From contig CALYLX010000070.1 in assembly GCA_944990035.1 (NCBI GenBank), positions 1 to 64,000 on the forward strand: DNA of 64,000 nucleotides, read 5' to 3'. A program made the translations under genes and the position numbers. Position 1 is the stretch's first letter; each line of letters opens with the position of its first letter. Of the stretch, positions 1 to 11,019 are shown in pieces. The DNA is from Clitopilus passeckerianus. Taxonomy: Eukaryota; Basidiomycota; Agaricomycetes; Agaricales; Entolomataceae. The notes under the pieces are model-generated. The model worked only from the letters and a program-made list of their open reading frames with translations. It did not search any database and was not told where the DNA came from.

Positions 1-1164
1 AGGAATTGGTCGCGCTATTGCTGAACGCCTGGCTGCAGATGGATTGGATGTGGCCATCAACGATCTCAAGGCCGGCCCACAATTGGATTCTCTGAAATCT
101 GCGATTGAAGCAAAGGGAAGAAGGTGTCTGATCGTACCTGCGGATGTGTCCAAGGAAGAGGATGTCAAAGGGATGATCGAGAAAGTGGTGGCCGAGTTAG
201 GAGGGTTGGATGTTGTATGTTCTGCTTCATCCGTCTCTGAGTCAGGATGTTGAAATCTGCTGTTAGTTCATTGCCAATGCTGGCATCTGCTTGCCTCCGG
301 TGTCGATTGTAGATGGTACATGGAGCCATTCTGTGTGATATTGCATAGGTCTGACGGAAATTATACAGCCTCTCTGGAAGTCTGGGACAAACACTTTAAC
401 GTGAATGCACGAGGGACGTTCCTCTGCTATAAGTATGCTGCAAAACATATGATCGCTCAAGGAGGTGGCGGAAGAATCGTTGGTGCATCTTCTATTGTTG
501 CAAAGCATGGTATCTGTTACTTTCCTTTGCTATAACCTTCTATTGATGTTTTCGTGAGTAGCCTGGCCAGGAACGTCTGCGTATTCAGCTACGAAAGCTG
601 TTATACGCAACCTGACAATGGCAGCAGGTGCGTGTAATACGCCTTACCTCAAAATCCATCTTACAGTCGGTCAGCCCAGGAGCTTGGACCCAACGGGATC
701 ACGGTCAACTCATATGCGCCTGGCGTTATTGACACGCCCATGGGTAAGCCGGAGGATATCTTAACCATGAAGTAAGACTGATGAACCGTGCTATCAAGCT
801 TCGGAGACATTTGATGCAGTAGTAGCGGGCGCATCTGCAAGTGGTGCGATGAGTAAGACCGTAAGCTTTACTCATCCACTTTTGCGTCTTGTATATGAAT
901 TCTTATCATCTAGGTTGATGCTGCTGAACGCAAAGAAGCTATCAAGCAGAACATTCTGAAGGAACAATCAAATGGTTGTGCTGTCAAGCGTATGGGCATT
1001 CCTGAAGACATTGCGAATCTGGTGTCGATGCTCGTCAAGCCTGAGTCAAGTTTTATCACTGGTATGGTGCTGTCTGTATTTCAATAATCCTAGTGTTTCT
1101 GATGCAAGACCTTTCTTGTGCAGGGCAAACTATCAACTGCGATGGTGGCCGAGTCTTTGACTGA
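1..1164 (+). CDS. short-chain dehydrogenase/reductase (SDR), 5'-truncated
   Basis: Classical NAD(P)-dependent oxidoreductase of the SDR family; the substrate cannot be told from sequence. The gene enters from the left edge, and the reading frame at position 2 begins inside the Rossmann glycine motif (GIGRAIAERL). Across several short introns the exons give the N-A-G motif (ANAGI, near 270), a core helix with NARGTF (near 400), the catalytic Y-x3-K (AYSATKAV, near 590), the segment GPNGITVNSYAPGVIDTPM (near 690-745) and the C-terminal INCDGGRVFD before TGA at 1162-1164. The length downstream of the glycine motif fits a ~250-residue classical SDR, so only the first ~10-15 codons and the promoter are missing. 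Related acetoin/diacetyl reductase-like enzymes share these motifs, but I do not claim that activity. The next gene is convergent (minus strand, ending at 1386). Confidence 0.88.
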
Positions 1165-1385
1165 GTCTGGCCGAGTGGTTGGTCATTATTCTGTGTAACT
1201 ACCAGCTTTTGTCAATTAATCAACCCATGTGCAATGCTCTGCATCAATGTAGAACTTGAAATTGTGCAAGAATATGGTTCAATCACTATTATCATGATTA
1301 CTACAATATCATGGTGTATGGAAATATAGGTAAATGGGAGAAAGATATGACCATCCGAGTCATACGCTGCAACGTATAAAATCAT

Positions 1386-4300
1386 CTATGATAATCCAAA
1401 CGTGTGCAAAGCATCCTTGACTTCCTCCAACCGCTGCTTCTTAGATGTAAGATCGCGCCTCTTCTTAACAACAGACTGGTTCTCAGCAAGATAGATAGCA
1501 CAGCGCTCATTTGCGTCTTGGGTTCCTAGCTCAAGAGCAGTTATCAGGGACGGTGCAATATCTTCACCAATCGGTTTCACAAAGAGGCAATCAATGAGAT
1601 TCGGGACGTTGTCGATGATTCGCTAGAAAAGTATGTCAGTCTTGGATACGAATGAGTGAAAAAACAAGAGAGGCTGACCTTATAGGCAATCTGGAAATAA
1701 CCGCGAACCTCAGCCATTGCAGCCAGTTCCCTCTCGTAGAGATCAGGCTCCACCAGTTTAGCCAGGTTCTCTGCCTTGACCCCATGATAACCAAGCTCGG
1801 CAAGGTTGGCAAGGAGTTGATTGAGCTTCTCTGCTTTCTCGGCCTCTGAGAGCGCGCCTGCCACCTTCGCACCCTTTTGGGAGCCAGATTCACCCCCATA
1901 ACCAGAATCACCAGCAGTGCCATTGGGGTGCTCTGAGTCGCTTTCGTCGACGTTGTGGATGACTGGTGCAACAGGCTTCTTCTTGGAGGGAGTGTCACCG
2001 TCTGAATCACTGTCTGAATCACTATCACTATCGGAGTCACTGCTGTCGTCTTTTGCCCGGGAGCGTTTGGAAGGACCGGGCTCATCTGCTTTGCGAGCAG
2101 ATGTTACCGTATTCTTCAAGGCCTGGACTTTCTGGGATGGGGTCTTGCCAGTGTTGCCAAAGCTAGAACTGCCGAAGCTAGACTTGCCGAAGCCGGAACT
2201 GCCGAATGGAGGGGCCCAAAGTGCTGTGGTGGTTTGTTGGCCAGCCGACACCGATGGTTTAGGCACAGGCGCTGAGGACGGCACTGGCTCCGGCTCTTTC
2301 TGAGGGGCTTTGCTCTTTCCGCCAGTAGCATCTGTACCGCCTGAGACCCCAAATACAAACATTTGGGACGATTGGGACGATTTTTTGGGTGATTGGATGG
2401 CTACCTTGCGCTTCTTGCGAAGTGGTTGTTTCCCGGCGCGAATGGCCTTATAGGTTGTAAGCCACTTCTCCGTCGAGTCAGATAGGTAGTGAGTATTTTG
2501 GGTGTAGGGCGATTGTTCAACCTTCAGGATTGCCCGGATGACCTCGAGACAAGATTTGTAGCGTTTCCCAATGACGTCTTCGACGAAGATGCTGGGAAAG
2601 AAATTAGTATACCTCGTCCCTCAGAATTTGAGGTGTGCTCACCGGATATGTCCCTCGAGGTTCTCGTAGCGATAGAAATAAGTCTGCACATGCTTCTCTA
2701 ACATGTCCCCGACTATGTCTCGAACGGAATTGAAGCATCCTTCGACTATACCAGGCCACGTTTCCTGGAATTGTTTAATGAGAACCTCTTTGGCCGAATA
2801 TGGTATATTGTTGGGAAGTTCTCGCGCGATGCAGCTGGTGGAGGTGTCAGATAAACGTCACGTAGCTTTAAAAAGGGAGTCACCTGTCGATATGGGCCTT
2901 CATCTCGTCTACAAACATGATAGGCGCCTTGGTATATTCATCCGCTGTACCTCCTTCACGGGCAGCTGAGCGAAGGGTTGGGAGAAAATTGGGAGCGGTA
3001 GAGCGGATTGAGGCTTTGAGAGCAACATAGGTATCGCGATTCTTGTGGATAACGCTGTTGCTTCCAGTTCCACCACCTTCGATGTATGTCCTGACAGAAG
3101 TTGCAAATTCATTGATGAGCGTCAACATATGGGTTGCAGGCGCCGCTTCTATCGCTTGAGGAAGGCTGTTCAACTCCTTGCAACAGCGCTCGAGCTTGCT
3201 GGCGGCTTCTTTGCGAATTTTTGGGAGGCTGTAGAACGACTATAAGTACAGGAAAAAGTGGATGTAGAGAAGCCGTACGATGAGTTGATGATCCCAACCA
3301 AGAGCTTACTGAGCGTGTTGATCAAGTGGACAGTACCAAAGCGATCGCGTTGGGAGGATGTCGCCCAAGGATGGGTCTTCACAAAGAACTCTTCTTCTGC
3401 CCGGCGAGCCTCGCTTGAGGTAATCTTGGTGGCTCTTTGAGCATCGTCGGGTTGCTTGGTGCAGTAGTACCCGTGAAGGAGAGGTTCTCTGCGGCCCTCA
3501 ATAACGTCAAGCCACAAGTCTCGCGACTTGGTAGAACCGCTAGTCAGCATGTCCGGCTTTGTGATGACGCCAATGGTGCGATGTCCTTCTGGGTCTTCTT
3601 GTTTCGCCAACCGCATTGCTCGTTGATTTTCGATGTCATCTAGAATAAAGACCAGTCTGAGACTTGTGAAATATAAGCCCAAGAAGCGAACAGACCTGTC
3701 ATAGGTAGTGCAACGAGGATGATGCAGTTGCCATTGATATGGTGAATCACCATGTCTTCCACTAGTCGGACGATCTCAGGATCTGCGTTCTGTATAATTC
3801 CTTGAATGGTTCGGGATATGAAAAAAATTAGGTTAAGGTCAAGAAGCTCAGAAAAAACGTACCTGGAAGGTCGACGAACGCCAAATCAACCAAACCCGGG
3901 CCATCCAAGTCAATGCAGATTGTGTTCCGGGAAAATTTTAGAGTATGCTTCGTAGTGAAAGGAGCCTCAGACAACCGGTCTGCTGATTGAGCCGTCATGA
4001 TGTCCTTGAATTCCAGGTGAGGATTCAGGACTGCCACTTGAGTTCGACGAAGTTGCAGCTCTACGTTCGCTTTCTCGTAGATGGGCTTCCCAAAGGGCAG
4101 CTCTTTGACCTTTTGAAGATGGTTCCCGTCTTTGTCATACTCGAAACGTATAGATATGGTGCAAGTCCACTGGCCCTTCGAAGAGCCCATCCTGCACTCC
4201 ATGGGACATCGAGTACAAGTGCCAGCATCTCTTGGTACTGTGATCTAGAAAGACGTTATTTCGAGTCAGAAAGATAACTTTGAGCGCGCCGCAGGTACAC

Positions 4301-4630
4301 ATACTCCAGAGATGGCTTCGACGACACTTGACTTGCCTAAAGCTTGTGTTAGAGGCTTCAACCATACCAGAGCTCGAAGGTACACTGACCTGCCGATTGA
4401 TTCCCAATGACAGCAATACGAGGCAAGTCCAGCTCATCTTGAGACCTGTCAAACGCGTGAAAAACGCGTTAGAGGCGGGAGAAGAAGAGTTCAGCAACGA
4501 GAACTTGCCCAGATGCCCGCAGTTTTTTCAACAGAATCAACAGCTCTTTTCGCCGTATAGCGTACTGACTCTCCGACAAATCGCTGGCACTTTGAGTCTC
4601 CATTGAAGGGATTTGTTCCACGTTTTGCAT
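1386..4630 (-). CDS. dynamin-family large GTPase (Mx/Vps1-like) with extended C-terminal insert
   Basis: Large self-assembling GTPase of the dynamin superfamily, which remodels membranes. The N-terminus (ATG at 4630 or 4603) leads to the dynamin P-loop signature (LPRIAVIGNQSAGKSS), the switch I segment VPRDAGTCTRCPMECR, the G3 motif DLAFVDLPG and the G4 motif ITKPD, then the helical middle domain. The C-terminal GTPase effector domain (about 1386-1850) ends KDALHTFGL. Between stalk and effector domain (about 1880-2440) lies a low-complexity insert with Lys/Arg-rich stretches, FG-type repeats (FGSSGFGKSSFG) and an alternating Ser-Asp run. The gene has about ten short introns. The first internal one (4446-4508) keeps frame only with a GC donor (GCAAGT). 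There is no obvious PH or transmembrane segment. It is closer to the fungal Mx-like dynamins than to classical endocytic dynamin; the exact subfamily is inferred. Confidence 0.88.
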
Positions 4631-5745
4631 CTCAGGCCGGCAGCGAGGCAATTTGCAGAAAGTGAGAGGCGACGGCAACTGTGACGAGTGTTGGAAAGCG
4701 CTTGGACGGTTCCGATACCCTTTGATCCGTTCGTGATCTGATCGGGCTTCGGAACGGATGAGAACTGATCTATGCTCTAGACACGCCCAAGGGCATGTCC
4801 TTGGGATCTTGCTTGGAATTGTGGGTATGTAGAACTGAGGCATCAACAGAGTTGGAAACTTGTACGGGTAGGGCGCGTGGCAAAATATCTCCGACTCGTT
4901 TCTTCGGTTTATCAGCGACATCATAGAATTTGGTTGGATTTTGGAGAGACTTTGAGCGACAAGTAATTGACGAGTACCTCCTTCAATAGGTGATTTGGCT
5001 TGACGGGTGGTCTTATAGCTACGCCTAAAACAAGGCCTTGATTTCTCAACGGCGCAGCTTCTCTACGAGACGTCGTGATGTTCTTTCGAGACAACAAAAC
5101 AGAGCATTTACAATGATGAAACGGCGACATCGTAAGTAACTTCTTGGCTTGATTTCTGGATTTCAACAAGAGGTAGACCCGGAAAATGTTATGGTTGCTC
5201 GTACCGGTCCGACCCATTCACTCTCAGAGGTCCGAATCGTAGGGCTTGGCAGTACGGCCACTGGCAGGCAGGTATGCGGTGGGAGTCGGATGCAATGGAG
5301 AGACTCTCAAACACTCGTTTGTTCCGTGTGGGCGTAAGAAACTCAGGTACAGACCTCCTTGATATTTACACGGCTGCCGGGCGCTTCATACATAAGTCAT
5401 TTTCATCATCAGTTGACAAACGCCGAACCTTGACTTTGCATTTTAACTCAGTTTCGGGTAATAATCACTATCAAATATGTCAAGATGTGTCGGTATTGCT
5501 GAATATGGACGTATCTTTACGAAAAGACGTTGAAGCTGTGATGGGAGGTAGCATCTACAGAACAAGTAACCTGATACAAATCTACGTCGACTGATTGTGC
5601 ATCTCCGAGTTGAAGTCTTCGCGATACCTAGTGCTCGGTGAACTATCCGAGTTGGAGCTGAGGTTTCAACTCTCCCTGCTGGGAACTTTAAAGGCAACCT
5701 ATCGAGAGGAGTAGAGCCTATCAGCCTATCTCAGTATACAATACG
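4631..5745. other. intergenic region, divergent promoters
   Basis: About 1.1 kb between the divergently transcribed dynamin gene and the small secreted protein gene. I see only short, unrelated open frames with no recognisable domain and no repeat. It presumably carries both promoters. Confidence 0.5.
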
Positions 5746-6130
5746 ATGTCTTCCTCGAAACTTTCTTCGCTCAGCGCAATTGCTATCATTGGCCTCACCA
5801 TTACCCCCGCACTCGGTGCAACGACTACATACACCCTTGACCCCCCTACAACAAAAACAACAAGCATTGTGCCAACGACCACGGTCCCTGTCGGTGGATT
5901 TTGCGGTGGGATTACGCATCCAGATCTCTTCGGGCAACGTATGATCCTTCTTGCGTGCCAGTGATACCAATGTGTTGCTGACTTCGAAACAACCACTAGC
6001 TTGCGTCAATGGTGCCAGTTGCTGCGTTGTCGGTGGAATTTGGGGGTATGTCAAATGCTTCGATAACTCTGCACTTCCGGAAGGATGCATCCTGACCCCT
6101 GCCGTACCAACGGCAACCGGTTCGACTTGA
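5746..6130 (+). CDS. small cysteine-rich secreted protein (107 aa)
   Basis: Two exons (5746-5938 and 6000-6130), joined in phase 1 by a 61 bp GT-AG intron, give 107 residues. The first ~24 residues form a typical signal peptide (basic/serine start, hydrophobic core LSAIAIIGLTITPALG). A Thr/Pro-rich linker follows (about residues 25-46), likely O-glycosylated. The C-terminal ~60 residues hold six cysteines, including an adjacent pair (GASCCVVGG), consistent with three disulfides. An extracellular location is inferred. I do not recognise the family; it could be a small effector-like or wall-associated protein. The cysteine spacing does not fit a hydrophobin, which has eight cysteines and two adjacent pairs. 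The intron phase and lack of internal stops make the gene model solid. Confidence 0.75.
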
Positions 6131-6456
6131 GTTACTATGATGGGCTAAGAAGGTATGAACAAGTGGGATTTTGCCTGCTTGAGTATTGTGCTAACAATAA
6201 ATCAGGTCATAGAGGTGCAGACTTATACTCCCGTGTATTTAGCCAATAGAGAGCCTGTTTTACGATCTGATATTATATCTTGAATTTGAAATTTGAAATC
6301 TCGCGACGCGTTTGCCCGCACGTGACAGCCCCTTGATCACCGAGCTCGGGGTAAGGTTTATTCACCGGCACTTGCCTCCTGCCTTCAAGCGCTGAGGCAT
6401 ACCCAAGGCGGACCCACTCCCTTTGAAGGGATATAGACGCACAAACAAGCGCAAAA
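6131..6456. other. intergenic region
   Basis: Holds the 3' UTR of the small secreted protein gene and the promoter of the next gene. A CACGTG E-box-like hexamer lies near 6320. I see no further gene. Confidence 0.4.
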
Positions 6457-7083
6457 ATGGCCTCTATTGAAGATTCTTCTGGCTTGACCCAGCTTCTTCC
6501 CTATATATCCTCAACGCTCAGCCTTCTAGGTGGCCTCCTCCAAACTATCGCAGGCTTGGTTGCCTCTGTGTTTTCAATCACTGCTCGCACTCTCAACTAC
6601 GTCTCGCCGCTCCCCATAATCTCGTACTTGGCTGCTCCTGTCATCGTGTTTCTGAGCACCATATTTGATCTCCTTGTCCGGACACCATACAATGTCGTCA
6701 TGTACCTCTTGGACGCGGTGTACCCGATTTATGTGTTTTGTGGGGTCGCGTGCATCACAGGTGCATTGATTGGGGTGACGGGCAGGCTTGCGTCAAGTTG
6801 GATTGTGTGGTCAATAACGCAACCAGGACCGGAGGAGAAAGCGGTGACAAGCAAGGAACCTTATGGTTCGTTTGAGGGAAAAAAGAAGAGAGTGAAAAGG
6901 GAATGGGATTGGTATGTAAACTGCCTTAGCTTTCATTTCTTGACTGTGCTTAGCTTGAATCTCGATTATAGACCTGCTAGACAACTGCTAAAATCCCAAC
7001 ACGACTCTACGCGCCTGCGGAAAACCATCCAAATCGCACCTGTATCCATGATTCCTGGCCCCATACCCCTGATACCACTTTAA
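6457..7083 (+). CDS. small integral membrane protein, function unknown
   Basis: ATG at 6457 follows an A-rich leader (GCAAAAATGG). The protein has about three hydrophobic segments (residues ~13-45, ~54-75, ~83-108), then a hydrophilic, Lys/Arg-rich cytosolic-looking tail (EGKKKRVKREWD). The 3' end is uncertain. A good donor (GTATGT) at 6912 with an acceptor at 6970-6971 would make a 60 bp intron, and the stop codon TGA would then be formed across the junction, giving a 172-residue protein ending at 6972. Read without splicing, the frame continues to 7083 (208 aa). The shorter spliced form looks more likely because the intron size matches its neighbours. I do not recognise the family, and no catalytic motif is visible. 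Confidence 0.6.
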   Translation: MASIEDSSGLTQLLPYISSTLSLLGGLLQTIAGLVASVFSITARTLNYVSPLPIISYLAAPVIVFLSTIFDLLVRTPYNVVMYLLDAVYPIYVFCGVACITGALIGVTGRLASSWIVWSITQPGPEEKAVTSKEPYGSFEGKKKRVKREWDWYVNCLSFHFLTVLSLNLDYRPARQLLKSQHDSTRLRKTIQIAPVSMIPGPIPLIPL

Positions 7084-7257
7084 AGGCCTTCTTAACGCCT
7101 GCTATGAGTACATTCATTGACTGTATAATTGCATTGTAGCATAGCCCAATCGTCGCATTATAATGATCCTTGTGAACATTCAAGCGCATTTATCCATATT
7201 ATTTGAAGAACCTAGTTTACACACGAAGCCTTAGTATGTAGGAGGGAAAAGGTACAT

Positions 7258-8058
7258 TCACCAGTGCAGGCGATGACTGGGACACTGGTATCCACTCGGG
7301 TTCTTGTACAGATATAATTGGTGATAATCCTCCGCATCCCACCACTCCCCAGCTGGCGAGATTTCGGTAACAATCTTCCGCTTCTTTGGCGTGAAATGCT
7401 TCGCTTGCACTTCCTCTGTCACCCGTTTCGCCACGGATTCTTGGTCTGGTGTATGGAAGAATATAGCCGAACGGTACTCTGTCCTAGATAGTCAGATAAG
7501 GCTACCATGTCCCGAACGCAGAGACGTACGAGTTCCTGTATCTCCACCTTGTCGGTTCACGGTAGTTGGATCATGTGTGCGATAGAAGAATTCTGAAGGT
7601 ATTTGAGTGGCCCAAGGTCAACAAGGTACGAAGATGAGATGAATCGGCGGGAACATACCAACCAGCTCTGCATAGCTGACGATACTGGGGTCAAATTCGA
7701 TTTTGACAGATTCAGCATGGTCAGTTGCACCGCTGCAGACGTTCTTGTACGATGGATTCTTGACCAGAGGGTTACCACCCGTATATCCGACGGCAGTCTT
7801 CAGAATTCCCTTATTTTGGGAGGGTGGGTAGTGCTTCAGGAAGATGTGTTCAACTCCCCAGAAGCAACCTGAGGCGAACGTCGCCGTTTCTGTAGTCTGA
7901 ACAGCTGTAGAGAGTGGCAAGTTATAATTAGCCTTCAAAACCCTTTCAGCAATCTCGATACCCGACTTGCCTGTCGACATTGGTGCCCGATATGCGGTAG
8001 GATCAAACTTCGTCACTGAGAACAGCGAGAAGAGACCTTTGAGGCGGCTGGAGATCAT
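7258..8058 (-). CDS. MXR1/msrA: peptide-methionine (S)-S-oxide reductase A
   Basis: Reduces methionine-S-sulfoxide in proteins and free methionine, using thioredoxin, for oxidative damage repair. The catalytic signature ASGCFWG is present (near 7860), followed by the conserved VGYTGG, SYKNVCSGATDHAE and EFFYRTHDPT segments and the C-terminal HQLYLYKNPSGY and QCPSH that complete the family. Three exons are visible. The first intron lies after SYAELV, and the second separates GDTGT from QYRSAIFF (acceptor ACAG). The ATG at 8058 gives a ~25-residue basic N-terminal extension before the core, possibly a mitochondrial presequence; an internal Met (APMSTGK) could serve as a cytosolic start. Length is close to the fungal norm. 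The promoter lies in the 1.4 kb region to the right. Confidence 0.93.
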
Positions 8059-9523
8059 GGCTGTCGCAATTCAAGGTGGCTACGCAGCGTCGAGCTCTGC
8101 TCCTTACCTAACTCCATGCTGTGGCTTGCTCAGCACCGATGAGGAGGTGTACGCGGGATGTGATCGGACGGATTCTCGGAGATCGGACCTATTCGGTGCA
8201 CGTGCATGGAGGTGCCAGTCCTTCCTCGATTGAGCTTGACGCTTTCGGCGTCTGCACCACCATATCAATGTTCAAAGTTCTTCTGGCAGGTCAAAGCAAT
8301 CTAATGACAGAGGATCAAATTGTGCTGAGAATCAAAACCGGCGCCAACACATGAAGTTCAGTGAACTATCACGGTATCTCGTCACGATGTAGCCGCCTTT
8401 CGCCCATACAGGCCCCACCCCAGGAAAGCCTAAAACATTGGCTTTACTGACCGTCGAAACTCTTTGCTAGCTCTGAAAGTACCAAGCATGTTTCTCGTAA
8501 GGCTGGCCAAACGTCTCTCACTCCAACGCTTAACCGGTCTCTAGCTTTCGGGGTTGTCTTCCTGTGGGCACTTGAACGGCTTACCGAGAAGGCCCACCCT
8601 ACGGCAGTTCGACGTATTATCGGCCAACAGCAGCCAAGAGATTGAAAGTAACGAAACCACGTATGGCATTCCGTAAAATCAGGTACGCTCCTGCTTTTCA
8701 GATTAATGCGCCTCCTTACGACCGTTCTTTTGAAGGTTTCCCGAGGAGGCAAGATTGAATTCACGTCGCATATGCTTTCACTTTACGCGACCGCCAACAT
8801 TTCCTATCTATTCAGGGCCGCAAGATGACAGTGGCAATGAGAGCATCTCTCATCATATCAAGCAGTCTTGTCAATCATAAAATCGGTGTTTAGCAGGTTA
8901 ATGAAAGGAGCTCACGTCCGCCGCGCTCTCACAGGGCGGATTTACAAGCATCTGGTTTTCTGTAGCATTCTCGGGGCGCACCAGCTGTGTGGAAAACGAA
9001 CTAACCAGCTCTTTTTCTCGCCACCTTCCCGTTCACGTCGCGCAAGTGACGCTAAGAGGTCGGGATGGACGTCTTATCCGGCAAGCCGCAGCTAGAAAGC
9101 TCTTCTTGTCTTTACTTACGCGTCTCTGTTATCACGTTGACGGACTTAAAAGGCTGATCGAAGCGCTCTGCGACACCCTCTGAACAGTCCGGATCAAACA
9201 CTTCTTCCACATCTGTCAACAATCCATCCCGACTGTATACCCATGCTGGATGAGAAGGCTCAATGAAACCTATTCAGAACCCAGAACCCAGGAACTTTCA
9301 GTCGCTGTCGCCCAAGCTTGTCTTGTAAACGCCGACTGTCGGCCGGCAAACACGAGCCAGGGGGATTTTGGAAGTCATTATCCGATTCAGATGGTGTTTT
9401 GTGATATGGGAGGAGGTATAAGAAGCAGAGGAAAATACCCCGTACTCTCCAGACCTCTCTTGGGATCTATTTCACATTAGTTCTTTCGTGAGCTTCACTC
9501 TCCCTCTCTCAGCCGAATCAGCC
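8059..9523. other. long intergenic region without recognisable gene
   Basis: About 1.46 kb separating the divergently transcribed msrA gene and the secreted-protein gene at 9524. Several short open frames occur on both strands, but none has splice structure, domain motifs or convincing composition. No repeat or transposon relic was recognised. The right end is the promoter of the 9524 gene. Confidence 0.45.
9417..9422 (+). promoter_or_regulatory. probable TATA box of the 9524 gene
   Basis: TATAAG preceded by a G-rich stretch, about 105 bp upstream of the ATG at 9524, with a CT-rich tract just before the start codon. This spacing fits a strongly expressed fungal secreted-protein gene. It is inferred from motif and position only. 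Confidence 0.4.
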
Positions 9524-10295
9524 ATGCGTTTTACTCCTGTCCTTGCTGCTGCCTCGATTGCCGTTTCGGGTGTTGCTGCTAGTCCGTTGACGATCTCCAC
9601 CACTAGCCAGAACTTGTTTGGCGTGGATTTGAGTGCCGGTAATCATTACGGTGCACCTATCCCGCCTTGGCTTTTGAACCATAAGCCTGGTTGGTACTTC
9701 GGTGACCATCCTGAAAGGTTCCCGAATATCCCTTGTCTGAGCGGCGTAAGTGCATATTTACTCCAAGGTCATTGCTATTTTCTGACGAGCTTTATTACGT
9801 CTCTAGCTCATCTGCACCCTGCTTCACTTGATCCATCTTGACCTTCCTTTCCTCCACTGCCCCGTCAAGCCCCATAACCCTCCTCCTCCTTCTGACGGGT
9901 ACACTCAAACCTTCTCGAACCTCACCGGTGCCACGCAAGCAGGTGACTACCTCACCTACGGTCTTGTCGATACCGTCACTCGTAAGCCACACCTTCTTAC
10001 GCTGCTGTTGTTTTACTGATTGGCCCCTTAGAATGCAAGGCGATGTGCAACTCCGTTTCTGGCTGTACCTTCGTCAACAGTAAGCAATTATCCTCCCTTG
10101 TAAAAAACTGGGATATTGACTTCGGACATAGCATACCATGATGTCAATGGTAAAGACGGTAGCCCCCAGCTTACCTGCTCCCTATTCAGCTCCTGCCACG
10201 ATCAGAGTGATGCTATCAATACTGGCGGACAAACTCAACCCGATGGCAGTATTGACTATATCACCAGCAGCGATGGTTATTGCAAAAGCTCCTGA
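9524..10295 (+). CDS. secreted PAN/apple-like protein ('fruit-body specific protein' type)
   Basis: Four exons (9524-9745, 9807-9981, 10032-10079, 10132-10295) join cleanly in phase to give 202 residues. The N-terminus is a signal peptide (MRFTPVLAAASIAVSGVAAS). A Pro-rich linker leads to a C-terminal domain starting YTQTFSNLTGATQ and containing DTVTQCKAMCNSVSGCTFVN, a PAN/apple-like cysteine pattern, and YHDVNGKDGSPQLTCSLFS. It ends SDGYCKSS. From memory this matches a secreted family often annotated in mushrooms as fruit-body specific protein a; the biochemical role is unknown, and apple domains usually bind protein or carbohydrate. A TATA-like element lies upstream. There are no catalytic motifs. 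An extracellular or cell-wall location is inferred from the signal peptide. Confidence 0.8.
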
Positions 10296-11019
10296 AAAGG
10301 CCGCCGTTAGACAGAGAAGGTTTCTTCACCTAAAATTGGACTTTGGAGTACTGCTTAGTTCTCTATGTACTCGGCCCGTACTATTATATTGTTAGACCTC
10401 TATACGATGTTCTAGGAATTCTCGGAGTATAATTCCCACTGGCTGATTCTGTGAACGACTTGTTGGCTCCTTGAGGTCATGATTGTATCCCACGTTCTGA
10501 CTAGTTGGGCAGCTCCTGTCATTCTTGTCAGACGGCAGTATCAAAACCAGTGGCTGTAGCGGATTTAGAAGCAATTGAGCCTATTCAGTACTCTGACGTC
10601 TCATCTGAATTTGATACTGTCAGATGGGCGTCTGTCTGTCAACAATGGGGTTTCGGCGGGGAGGGGATAAAATGGGAAATTCACTGCACTGAGGTATGGA
10701 CAACGAGCCCAGGATAAAGTAGTGTGCTTTTCGACCTCTCAGCGTCAAGCCACGATCTTGGGCATTGGCACAGTACTCCTGGCCTATTTACCATGTTTTT
10801 ATCTGCTAAATGTCCCCGGCAGAAGATAGTAGTTCCACAACGGGTCCGCCAAAGCGCGATACTTGTTTAAGGCGTCACCTTCCCGCATTGGCAAGACGTG
10901 AAATGCTGACTATGCTATGAATCGCCTGACATTGGAGCTGGGGTGAATATGAGACTAATGGAGTATGTACAGAGAACATCCCAGACTATTGCTTAGTTAT
11001 CTCGACCCCCATACTTACC
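10296..11019. other. intergenic region
   Basis: About 720 bp between two plus-strand genes, holding the 3' UTR of the secreted-protein gene and the promoter of the next. I see no domain, RNA gene or repeat. Confidence 0.4.

Noticed and set aside
1917..2303. Plus-strand Ser/Glu-rich frame
   Set aside because: Antisense of the dynamin insert (Ser-Asp and FG repeats).
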